Assembly (NCBI GenBank): GCA_964422205.1
Contig: CAYRAI010000002.1
Location: 1 to 64,000, forward strand
Source of the DNA: CAZNYN01 sp964422205
GTDB taxonomy: Bacteria > Synergistota > Synergistia > Synergistales > Synergistaceae
Length of the DNA: 64,000 bases
Reading direction: 5' to 3'
Shown: in pieces, positions 57,133 through 64,000 of the stretch
Layout of the letters: every line of letters starts with the position of its first letter
Numbering within the stretch: the stretch's first letter is position 1
Notes under the pieces: generated by a model
What the model saw: only the letters and a program-made list of their open reading frames with translations
What the model was told of the DNA's origin: nothing
Databases searched by the model: none
Translations under genes and position numbers: made by a program

Positions 57133-58791
57133 CTATTTTTTCGGCTCGGCGTCCTTGTCGCCGAAGCCCGCTTCCCTAAGCCATTCTGTAGGATAACCTA
57201 CTGTTTTGGCTTTTCCGTTATCATCTATGACATAGCCGTCAGAATACTTTCCTACCAAATGCCATGCAAGATTCCACCACACCGTGCTGGCTTTATTGAC
57301 ACTGTCGTTTACATAGCGTGTCAGATAATCCGATGCACCGGCTCTGTCGCCCGATTTATACTTATCCATAAAAGCCTTTTCCGCGGAAGGAGCTGAGGCA
57401 AAAAATCCGTTCTCAAGCTCGGACTGCTTTGCCCTTATGTCCTTTATCATGTATGAATATTTAAGATTTGCCCAGTTTGCTACAAAGTTAAACGCCCAGT
57501 ATGCGGACTCTTGATTAAATTTTGCTCTGTCGTATATTGCAAGAGACTTGGGAAGTGACTTTGTCCCTGCGTATATCGGCATGTACACGCAGGTTGCAGG
57601 CTGGTCGAGCCCGAACCACGTGAGGGCTGCTATTTCCTCGGGCATATCAGACCTTATCTGAGAGACAATGCTGAAGGAACAGTAGTATTCCGATATAGAT
57701 CTGTCCCAATAATTATACTTGCGGTTTTCCGGCTTTTGATCTCTGTTTACGCTGTTGCGGACAGGAGAGCCGAAGGGGCCTGCGGCAAGACCTTTGGTAA
57801 GGTCAAAGCGTGTGCCTTCAAGGTAGTCTCTGTTGACATTCATAATATTCCGAACAGTTATGGGCTTGTCAGGCTTCATAAAAATAGGGTAGTGAGCTTT
57901 GGAATTTTCGGCAAGCTTCACGCTCGGAGAGAGCAGTCCGCAGGCACGCCATTCGCGGCGCTGTGAAAGGTAGGGGGAACGGCCTTTGGCCTCAGGACCG
58001 TATACCTTGTAAAAGACAAACTTCTCGCCCTCTTTCCACCAGCCCATATCTTTTGCTATATCTTTAATATTTGATGAGTACATAAAGTTAGCTTGGTCGC
58101 TGAAATTAATCTCGCCTATACGCGAACGGTTCGCTCCGACAGAGTATGAGTCATCGGGGACACGGACAGCTGCCCATACCGCTCCGGGCTTTCCGCTTTC
58201 CGGCTTCCAAAATGCCCCGGGACCTGTTATCTCAAGCAGCCATATTTCATCTTTGTCGGCAATGGCAAGGGCTTCTCCTCTATCTCCGTAGCCGTATTTT
58301 TCGGCAAGCTCCGTTATCACCTTTAATGTCTCGCGTGCAGTCGCCCCGCGCTGAAGCCCCAATGCCTCGAGCTGCTCAATCATCATCATGGCTGTCGGGC
58401 ACTCGCTTTCATCGCGTCCTCCCCATGTATGCTCGCCTATTACGACGGACTTCTCATTCATTATGGGATATGACGTGTTAAAGTACGAGTATGTTTTTTT
58501 TACTTCCGGGATAGTGCCTGCCTCAATAAGTTTATTGTCTGGACGTGTCTCCATATATTTGTTCTTGTATATCTGCACGACAGCCCCTTTTGGGTTCTCT
58601 TTTCCGGGAACTACGGTAAGACGGTGGTCATACCATCCGTCGCATGTATAGGAAAGAATTACATCGCCTGTGTCTGTAGCCTTTTTCCCTGCCATTACAA
58701 CTGTACATGCTTCTGATGAATTTGATGCAAGAAAAAATACAAAAAGCAGCATGGCACACAGAGCTTTTTGCCTGCAGATTATTTTTATCAT
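57133..58791 (-). CDS. Secreted peptidase C69-family dipeptidase (copy 1)
   Basis: A 552-aa protein of the C69 (PepD) family, N-terminal-nucleophile hydrolases that cleave dipeptides. A signal peptide of about 29 residues ends SSEA, directly followed by CTVVMAGKKATDTGDVILS. That Cys is at the place of the PepD nucleophile, so signal cleavage would expose it. GEHTWGGRDESECPTAMMMIEQ, RGATARETLKVITELAEKYG, EIWLLEITGPGAFW and VGANRSRIGEINF match the family. It ends NSVNKASTVWWNLAWHLVGKYSDG, shared with copy 2. It is about three quarters identical-looking to copy 2 over its length; a duplicate. Upstream (92 bases) is an E1-like gene; downstream the M19 dipeptidase. Confidence 0.93.
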   Translation of the reverse strand: MIKIICRQKALCAMLLFVFFLASNSSEACTVVMAGKKATDTGDVILSYTCDGWYDHRLTVVPGKENPKGAVVQIYKNKYMETRPDNKLIEAGTIPEVKKTYSYFNTSYPIMNEKSVVIGEHTWGGRDESECPTAMMMIEQLEALGLQRGATARETLKVITELAEKYGYGDRGEALAIADKDEIWLLEITGPGAFWKPESGKPGAVWAAVRVPDDSYSVGANRSRIGEINFSDQANFMYSSNIKDIAKDMGWWKEGEKFVFYKVYGPEAKGRSPYLSQRREWRACGLLSPSVKLAENSKAHYPIFMKPDKPITVRNIMNVNRDYLEGTRFDLTKGLAAGPFGSPVRNSVNRDQKPENRKYNYWDRSISEYYCSFSIVSQIRSDMPEEIAALTWFGLDQPATCVYMPIYAGTKSLPKSLAIYDRAKFNQESAYWAFNFVANWANLKYSYMIKDIRAKQSELENGFFASAPSAEKAFMDKYKSGDRAGASDYLTRYVNDSVNKASTVWWNLAWHLVGKYSDGYVIDDNGKAKTVGYPTEWLREAGFGDKDAEPKK

Positions 58792-58883
58792 TTAATAAAC
58801 ATCCTCTCTTAAAAAATGCCCTTGAAATTATACCAAAGCAATCGCTGTTTTATCTCACAATTTTGTATCAAGATACAGATGTT

Positions 58884-59720
58884 TTAAAACTTAATTTTCT
58901 GCATATCTTGATTTTCGAGGTCAAACCACAAAAGCTTTTTTAAGAGGACGGAATCCAGCCCCGCAAGTATCTTAAGAGCTTCGCAGGATTCTAAAGATGC
59001 AACGAACGGAGGAGTAAAGGGAGGGTTGCCTGTCTCAGTCTCTGCGCCTTTGTCGGGTACATCCTCCGAGTACCAAAAAGGAGTATCCGAGGGGTAAAAT
59101 ACCGATACCTGTCCGAAAAACCCGCCTATGGCACCGTGGACAAACGGTATGTCAAGCTCCCTGCATGCGGCAAAGACATCCCTTCTTGCTTTGTTGCTGT
59201 CGAGTGCGTCAATTACAACAGAGCAGCCGCGTAAAAGTTCAGCAGCGTTGCCTCTGTTTAGATAACCTTCAAAAGGAAAGGCTTCTACTGCGCTGTTTAT
59301 CTCCCTGACTCTCTCGGCTGCGGCAAGAGCCTTTGATGCTCCTATGGAAGACTCCCTGGAATAGAGCTGCCTGTTAAGATTGTTGTCGTCAAAAACATCT
59401 CCGTCGGCCATGACTATCTCCCCTACTCCCGCTCTTGCAAGAATCTCTATTATCCAGCCTCCGAGACCTCCGCAGCCTATTACAGCAGCTTTTGACGAAA
59501 GCAGGCGCGCCTGTCCAGACAAGCCGAATGTTCCCGCACTGCGTTCGTAGCGTGAGGGGCATATACCATTTTCAAGTGCCAGTATCTCAGTCTCCCGAAC
59601 CGAGAAACCGCACTCTCTCGCCACCTCCCGGCAATAAAAAAACGGAACCGTCAGATAGACTCCCGTGGACGAAGCTTTACTCCTTAAGAGAGCAATAGCT
59701 TTTTCTGTCAAAGCAATCAC
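58884..59720 (-). CDS. ThiF/MoeB/HesA-family E1-like adenylating enzyme
   Basis: A 278-aa protein. After an N-terminal alpha-helical ~65 residues comes the ATP-binding fold: AAVIGCGGLGGWIIEILARAGVGEIVMADGD (key G-C-G-G-L-G-G), DDNNLNRQLYSRESSIGASKALAAAERV with Asn and Arg for MgATP, and ALDSNKARRDVFAACRELDIPFVHGAIGGFFGQV. FTPPFVASLESCEALKILAG corresponds to the last core motif. No paired CxxC zinc site is seen. The ubiquitin-like partner (ThiS/MoaD type) is not nearby. The frame opens at GTG 59720; a TTG at 59711 with GAGGTGA upstream may be the real start. Confidence 0.85.
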   Translation of the reverse strand: MIALTEKAIALLRSKASSTGVYLTVPFFYCREVARECGFSVRETEILALENGICPSRYERSAGTFGLSGQARLLSSKAAVIGCGGLGGWIIEILARAGVGEIVMADGDVFDDNNLNRQLYSRESSIGASKALAAAERVREINSAVEAFPFEGYLNRGNAAELLRGCSVVIDALDSNKARRDVFAACRELDIPFVHGAIGGFFGQVSVFYPSDTPFWYSEDVPDKGAETETGNPPFTPPFVASLESCEALKILAGLDSVLLKKLLWFDLENQDMQKIKF

Positions 59721-59810
59721 CTCAAATTTATCGTAATGATATTATTTATGATCAAACAACAGCAGCATAATAGAGATGATACCCCAAAGAGAGGCTAAAC
59801 GACAGCAAAA

Positions 59811-59847
59811 AAAAATCGGAACTCTGTGAAAACGAGTCCCGATTTTT
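59811..59847. terminator. Terminator after the second C69 gene
   Basis: The stem AAAAATCGGAACTC pairs with GAGTCCCGATTTTT with one mismatch and a 9-base loop, 26 bases past the C69 copy 2 stop. It is flanked by eight or more A on the left, giving a T run on the minus strand. Confidence 0.85.
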
Positions 59848-59873
59848 ACAACGCTCAGATTAAAAAATATTTA

Positions 59874-61523
59874 TTACTTCTTGGGCTCGGCGTCGTTGTT
59901 GCCGAAGCCTACTTCTGTGAGCCATTCTGTCGGGTAGCCGACTGTTGTCGCCTTGCCCTTGTCATCGATGACATATCCGTCGGAGTACTTGCCTACGAGA
60001 TCCCATGCAAGTGCCCACCATTCCTTGTGAACCTTGTTCACATTGGCGTTGACATATGATGTGATAAGCTCTGAGCCTTCGGCTGTCTTCTTGGCTTTGT
60101 ACTTCGCCATGAAGGCCTTGTCTGTCGCGGGAAGTGTGCTGAAGAATCCGTTTTCGAGTTCAGCCTGCTTTGCGCGGATATCCTTAATCATGTAGGAATG
60201 CTTAAGGTCTGCCCAGTTGCCTACGAAGTTGAATGCCCAGAATGTCGATTCCTGGTTGAACTTAGCGCGGTCATAGACTGCCATTGACTTCGGAAGTGAC
60301 TTTGTTCCGGCATATACCGGCATGTAGACAGATGTGTGGGGCTGGTCGAAGCCGAACCATGTTACTGCGGCTATCTCTTCGGGCATATTGGGTCTTACCT
60401 GTGCCACTATGCTGTATGAGCAGCGGAAGAGTGAAATGGGGCGATCCCAGTCGTTGCCTTTGCGGTTCTCGGGCTTCTGGTCTCTGCCGGTCGGGTAGCG
60501 TGTCGGTGAACCGAAGGGGCCTGCTGCGAGTCCCTTTGTGAGGTCGAAGCGTGTGCCTTCAAGGTAGTCGCGGTTTACGTTCATAAGGTCCTGAACTTTG
60601 AGGGGCTTATCGGGCTTCTGGAAGAGAGGATACTGTTCTTTCGCATTGGGGTCAAGCTTCACGCTGGGCGTGAGAAGACCGTATGCGCGCCACTCGCGGC
60701 GCTGCTGGTAGTAGGGTGATCCGTAAGGTGTGGGGTTGTAGATTTTGTGGAAGACGAATTTCTCTCCCTCTTTCCACCAGCCCATGTCCTTTGCGAAATC
60801 TTTGACGTTTGATGAATACATAAAGTTGTCTTTGTCTTTGAAGTTGATTTCTGCGATGCGTGAGCGGTTTGATCCCATGGCGTACTTGTCATCGGGAATA
60901 CGTACTGCCGCCCATACTGCGCCGGGCTTGCCGCTCTGCGCGTTCCAAAGGGGTCCGGGGCCTGTTATCTCAAAGAGCCAGACTTCTTTTTCGTCAGCAA
61001 CGGCTAGTGCTTCGCCGCCGTCGGCATAGCCGTACTTCTCGGCAAGCGCTCCCATGACTTTGATAGCTTCGCGTGCTGTGGCTCCGCGCTGGAGACCAAG
61101 AACCTGAAGCTGCTCAATCATCATCATGGCTGTCGGGCATTCATTCTCGTCGCGTCCGCCCCATGTGAACTCGCCCATAACGACTGATTTCTCGTTCATT
61201 ACGGGGTATCCGGCATGGAAGTAGGTGTAGGTCTTCTCGGCCTGGGGGATTTCTCCTACCTTATCGAGAGGACGTGTGGGCTGCGTCTGGTAGCATATGT
61301 TCTTGTAGATAGGCATTTTTGAACCCTTGGGGTTCACTGAGCCGGGGACTACTGTGAGGCGGTGGTCGTACCATCCGTCGCATGTGTAGGAGACGAGCAC
61401 GTCGCCTTTGGCTGTGGCTTTTTTGCCCGCCATTACGACTGTGCAGGCGTCAGCCTGTGCAACGAATGCCATCATGAACATAAACAGCGCGAAAAACATT
61501 ACTTTTCTTGAAACTGATTTCAT
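59874..61523 (-). CDS. Secreted peptidase C69-family dipeptidase (copy 2)
   Basis: A 549-aa paralogue of the protein at 57133-58791, with the same landmarks: CTVVMAGKKATAKGDVLVS after the signal peptide, GEFTWGGRDENECPTAMMMIEQ, RGATAREAIKVMGALAEKYG, EVWLFEITGPGPLW and MGSNRSRIAEINF. The signal peptide ends AQADA, so an ordinary Ala-x-Ala cleavage leaves Cys as residue 1 of the mature protein, the expected nucleophile. Codon use is more biased than in copy 1 (fewer rare codons), suggesting higher expression. It is the last gene of the right-end cluster with the deacylase-like protein and permease. Confidence 0.94.
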   Translation of the reverse strand: MKSVSRKVMFFALFMFMMAFVAQADACTVVMAGKKATAKGDVLVSYTCDGWYDHRLTVVPGSVNPKGSKMPIYKNICYQTQPTRPLDKVGEIPQAEKTYTYFHAGYPVMNEKSVVMGEFTWGGRDENECPTAMMMIEQLQVLGLQRGATAREAIKVMGALAEKYGYADGGEALAVADEKEVWLFEITGPGPLWNAQSGKPGAVWAAVRIPDDKYAMGSNRSRIAEINFKDKDNFMYSSNVKDFAKDMGWWKEGEKFVFHKIYNPTPYGSPYYQQRREWRAYGLLTPSVKLDPNAKEQYPLFQKPDKPLKVQDLMNVNRDYLEGTRFDLTKGLAAGPFGSPTRYPTGRDQKPENRKGNDWDRPISLFRCSYSIVAQVRPNMPEEIAAVTWFGFDQPHTSVYMPVYAGTKSLPKSMAVYDRAKFNQESTFWAFNFVGNWADLKHSYMIKDIRAKQAELENGFFSTLPATDKAFMAKYKAKKTAEGSELITSYVNANVNKVHKEWWALAWDLVGKYSDGYVIDDKGKATTVGYPTEWLTEVGFGNNDAEPKK

Positions 61524-61608
61524 GACTTACATAACACTCCTTCTGAAAATATGATTTTTTTACAAAGTCACGGAGGACTTGCCTCCATTGCTTTACAGGT
61601 AGTGATGG

Positions 61609-62772
61609 TTAGTCAAAAACAACTCTGCCTTCTGGTGCTTTGGATGGATCTTTAAAGAAAACTCCAAGGCCCTTCTCGACAACTTCCGCATATTTCGGAA
61701 CATTTGTGACTGTAACGGCCTTATCTGGGTGAAGCATGCTGAATACTTCAGCGCTCTTCAAAACGCTTGAAAGATGGCGCCCCACTCTCTGGTCTATGGG
61801 CCAGCCGTTTTCGTCGATGGGAGAGTAGAGAAGTCCGTGTTTGCCTGCCATTACGACAAATTCATCTTTGCCAGTCATAACAAGCTTTTCGTCCGTAATA
61901 CCGCGGATACGGTCAAGGTAGGGTTCCGCGACTTCAAAGAGTATGGATATCGCTCTTGTGTGGTCTCCTACTTCACGGTGGGAAAGGCCGTGAAGAGCTT
62001 TCGGAGAGAACTCCATATTAAGAGGAACGGGGAACTCCTCGGCGGTAAGTGTCATGGATGTCATAGCGGCTATCTCCTGACCCTTTTCATGAGTTACGAC
62101 CGTGTTGATAACGGGATACTCAAGCTCAGCTTCGTGAAGGTCAATAAAGAGGTCAACTTTCTCTGCTTCTATGAGCTTTGTGTAAGCCGCGCATGTACGC
62201 TCGACGATAAGTCCGTTTTTGCGTCCCGGCCATGTTCTGTTCAGGTTGCGGATATCCATATAGGCTAGCATCTGTCCGCTAGGATAGTGGATGTAAACTT
62301 CCGGGTCGGGCCATGAGTCAAGCTGGCTTGCGGAACGATCGCCTACGCGCCATGTCTTTTTGCCCCACGGTGTCTCTATGCTGCAGTATTCCGTGTAGGC
62401 TTCGCCGTTTCTCGTGGTAAGAGAGGCGCTTCTGTTCGCGCGGTTTACAACAATGAGGCGTCCCGCATCAAGTTTGGCGTTCTCTATGAGAAGAGCGGTC
62501 GAGATATTTGTGGCAGGCTCTTCGGGGTGTGTGCTTCCGATAACCATTATTGTCCCGCCGGGCTTGCCGCTGTCAATGATATAAATGTTGCTGTCATTGA
62601 CAGACCCCTTCATCTGAGGTTCGTAGTCGGAGAGCTTCTTTACCGTGGTCTGTTCTCCGATAACTGTGGGTTCCTGGAAGTGGCGCATCTTGTAGAAGCT
62701 CGAGCCTGCGACAGAAGCTGCGGCTACGGCAACTATCAAAGCAATAATCTTTACTTTATTTGTCATATTCAT
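61609..62772 (-). CDS. Membrane-anchored succinylglutamate desuccinylase/aspartoacylase-like protein
   Basis: A 387-aa protein of the AstE/AspA group of M14-like zinc enzymes. A hydrophobic helix (about residues 8-24, IIALIVAVAAASVAGSS) anchors it, so the catalytic part is periplasmic. The zinc pattern is visible as VIGSTHPEEPATN (H-x-x-E) and DLFIDLHEAELEYP (H then E). MLAYMDIRNLNRTWPG carries the Arg that binds carboxylates. It would remove an acyl or peptide-like group from an amino acid. The frame opens at GTG 62781; the ATG at 62772 with AGTAGG eight bases upstream is preferred. It directly follows a small membrane-protein gene. Confidence 0.85.
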   Translation of the reverse strand: MNMTNKVKIIALIVAVAAASVAGSSFYKMRHFQEPTVIGEQTTVKKLSDYEPQMKGSVNDSNIYIIDSGKPGGTIMVIGSTHPEEPATNISTALLIENAKLDAGRLIVVNRANRSASLTTRNGEAYTEYCSIETPWGKKTWRVGDRSASQLDSWPDPEVYIHYPSGQMLAYMDIRNLNRTWPGRKNGLIVERTCAAYTKLIEAEKVDLFIDLHEAELEYPVINTVVTHEKGQEIAAMTSMTLTAEEFPVPLNMEFSPKALHGLSHREVGDHTRAISILFEVAEPYLDRIRGITDEKLVMTGKDEFVVMAGKHGLLYSPIDENGWPIDQRVGRHLSSVLKSAEVFSMLHPDKAVTVTNVPKYAEVVEKGLGVFFKDPSKAPEGRVVFD

Positions 62773-62781
62773 AAAAGGCAC

Positions 62782-62946
62782 CTACTTTATGCGAAGAAGA
62801 CGGAGAACAAAAGGAATAAGAACTATTATGTAGAGAATAGATTCCTGCGCGTTCTTTGTCTTATAAGCATTCCAGCAGATCGCGGCGGTAAAGAAAGCCG
62901 CAATTGCGTAGTACGAACATGTTATCAAGCTGTTTAAAGCTAACAT
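62782..62946 (-). CDS. Small two-helix membrane protein
   Basis: A 54-aa protein from the ATG at 62946, which has GGGGAGG seven bases upstream. It has two hydrophobic helices (about residues 6-22 and 33-48) joined by a short basic loop KTKN and ends RLLRIK. I do not recognise it. It sits between the permease and the deacylase-like gene, nine bases before the latter. It could be a small subunit of the permease, as in TRAP-type and related two-component systems, but it is shorter than a DctQ protein. The frame is open to 63048, but that part is in the permease gene and has no ribosome binding site. Confidence 0.7.
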   Translation of the reverse strand: MLALNSLITCSYYAIAAFFTAAICWNAYKTKNAQESILYIIVLIPFVLRLLRIK

Positions 62947-62963
62947 CTTCATTCCTCCCCTGT

Positions 62964-64000
62964 CTACTTGGCCAAGAACGACAGAGCCTTGCTGAAAACA
63001 AGGAACAGTGTGCATGCTGTCGCTATTGCAATAAACGGAACCGTACAAGCGGCCACGAATTCTTTGTAGTACTTGCCTTTGTAGTTAAGCTCCATTACGG
63101 ATGCTCTTCCTACAACGGCGGTAGGCGGCAGACAGTCTCCGAGCGGCCACAGAACTGACATGGCGGAAAGCGCTATTATCGGATCAAGTCCTCTCATATT
63201 GAAGAGCATTATGAGCGGGACTCCGATAAGAGGGGCGACAGCGTATTGAAGCAGTCCTTCCGAGAGAGGAAGAATAAAGAACAGTGTCGCAAAGAGTGTC
63301 GTAAGAGGCAGAGTTACTATCAAAAGAGATATAAGCCCGCGTGCTCCCGTAAGAGCCATAACCTGGTTCAAAGCTCCGACAACAACCATGATTCCGACAA
63401 GGGGAAGGAGGTTGTGGACTGTGTTTGTGGCAACTGTCCAAACATTAAGTTTGATCGGGCTTACCGCAAGCATAACTATAGAAGAGAGAACGAATATAAG
63501 TGGAAGACCCATAATCGGGAAGCTGAAAGGAGCGACACGTCCCGCCACTATCAGTCCGCAGAGTACCACGAAGGGAAGAACTACACGTCCCCAGCACATC
63601 TTTGCGGGCGGTTCGGGCAAAATATCAAGTACCTGCTTCTCGTCGATGGGTGTACCTTTCCATGCAAGGTAGAACATAGAAAACACAGCGCCGAATATTG
63701 AAAGAACAGCCAACGGATAAGTAAAGCCGACATAAGGCATGTTCGCGCCTGCTGCTGCCATCATAGCCCAGAGGTTAATGGGAGGTGCGGCCGCGCTCAT
63801 TGCGGCAGTAAGAAAGATAGCCGCGGTTCTCTTTGTTTCATTTACTCCCATGACGGCCAAGACCGAACCGACAAGCCCTCCGACGGTAAGAACCGTAGTA
63901 GCGCCGGAGCCGGTAAGTGCACCTGGGATAAGCATGACAAGTGTAAGGAGAAGGAGGCATATCGCACGGCGGCTTTTAAACATAGCAACTATTCTGCGAA
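62964..64000 (-). CDS. Ion-transporter-superfamily permease (DctM/C4-dicarboxylate-like), 5' end outside the window
   Basis: The frame is open to the end of the window; the ATG at 63983 has no Shine-Dalgarno and the five codons upstream (RRIVA) continue without a stop, so the real start is probably beyond 64000. About 340 residues are seen, with roughly ten hydrophobic helices. Two similar halves each hold a Gly-rich segment with Pro-Pro (GATTVLTVGGLVGSVLAVMG / MSAAAPPINLWAMM and LPLSEGLLQYAVAPLIG / GDCLPPTAVVGRASV), the pattern of ion-transporter-superfamily carriers such as TRAP large subunits. Substrate unknown. It leads an operon with the small membrane protein, deacylase-like protein and, 85 bases on, C69 copy 2. 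Confidence 0.75.
   Translation of the reverse strand, partial: RRIVAMFKSRRAICLLLLTLVMLIPGALTGSGATTVLTVGGLVGSVLAVMGVNETKRTAAIFLTAAMSAAAPPINLWAMMAAAGANMPYVGFTYPLAVLSIFGAVFSMFYLAWKGTPIDEKQVLDILPEPPAKMCWGRVVLPFVVLCGLIVAGRVAPFSFPIMGLPLIFVLSSIVMLAVSPIKLNVWTVATNTVHNLLPLVGIMVVVGALNQVMALTGARGLISLLIVTLPLTTLFATLFFILPLSEGLLQYAVAPLIGVPLIMLFNMRGLDPIIALSAMSVLWPLGDCLPPTAVVGRASVMELNYKGKYYKEFVAACTVPFIAIATACTLFLVFSKALSFLAK

Noticed and set aside
57133..61523. Tandem C69 genes as a recent exact duplication or assembly artefact
   Set aside because: The two proteins differ at many positions throughout and their codon use differs, so they are long-separated paralogues.
1..64000. CRISPR arrays, tRNA or rRNA genes, prophage or IS transposase genes
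   Set aside because: No regularly spaced direct repeats, no cloverleaf-like sequence with a CCA end, and no transposase, integrase or phage structural protein were found on reading both strands.

Overview
The window reads as a chromosomal segment of a Gram-negative (diderm), amino-acid- and peptide-fermenting anaerobe, most likely a member of the Synergistota (Cloacibacillus/Synergistes-like). This is an inference. A complete Kdo and lipid A gene cluster implies an outer membrane with LPS. It sits beside features usual in Firmicutes-type genomes: strong AGGAGG ribosome binding sites, many GTG and TTG starts, an HrcA/CIRCE heat-shock operon and a T-box leader on thrS. The gene content is also heavy in amino-acid transport and peptidases (Liv ABC transporter, M24, M19 and two C69 peptidases, homoserine dehydrogenase, threonine dehydratase, an ornithine/alanine-racemase-family enzyme). 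I see no rRNA, tRNA, CRISPR array, phage module or intact insertion sequence. Most genes are on the minus strand.

Layout. Positions 1-4.5 kb: the 5' part of an NhaC/YuiF-type ion or amino-acid antiporter, a PLP racemase, homoserine dehydrogenase and, divergently, a threonine dehydratase. 4.5-5.7 kb: a secreted two-domain rhodanese that lacks its catalytic cysteine. 5.8-18.1 kb: a ten-gene LPS operon on the minus strand, in transcription order lpxI, lpxB, msbA, an lpxK fusion, kdsA, kdsD, waaA, an unrecognised 403-aa protein, kdsB and an ELM1-type glycosyltransferase. 18.2-20.1 kb: ZIP metal transporter, HD hydrolase, and a 51-residue rubredoxin. 20.2-25.6 kb: Xaa-Pro peptidase, AIR-synthase-like protein, queH, trmI and a full-length transketolase. 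25.8-34.6 kb: T-box-controlled thrS, dut, pnp, rpsO, mtaB, rsmE and prmA. 34.7-39.5 kb: livK-livH-livM-livG-livF with a leader ORF ahead of livK. 39.6-44.4 kb: hrcA-grpE-dnaK-dnaJ behind a perfect CIRCE operator.

44.5-47.8 kb (plus strand): histidine phosphatase, folP, folK and a membrane-anchored unknown. 47.8-52.9 kb: RpiR-family regulator, old-yellow-enzyme homologue, a MITE-like inverted-repeat element, a radical SAM protein translationally coupled to an ImmA/IrrE peptidase and XRE regulator, and a solitary CitG-like protein. 52.9-55.8 kb: lytic transglycosylase, YbaK-type deacylase and a YjiH-type membrane protein. 55.8-64.0 kb: a peptide-catabolism region with a HicB-like protein, an M19 dipeptidase, two paralogous secreted C69 dipeptidases flanking an E1-like (ThiF/MoeB) enzyme, an aspartoacylase/succinylglutamate-desuccinylase-like protein, a 54-aa membrane protein and a permease that runs off the end.

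Nothing in the window is an obvious novel defence or mobile system. The points most worth following are the unknown protein inside the Kdo operon, the LpxK fusion with an altered P-loop, the permease/small membrane protein/deacylase/C69 module at the right end, the livK leader ORF, and the inverted-repeat element that supplies a stop codon at 50.2 kb.
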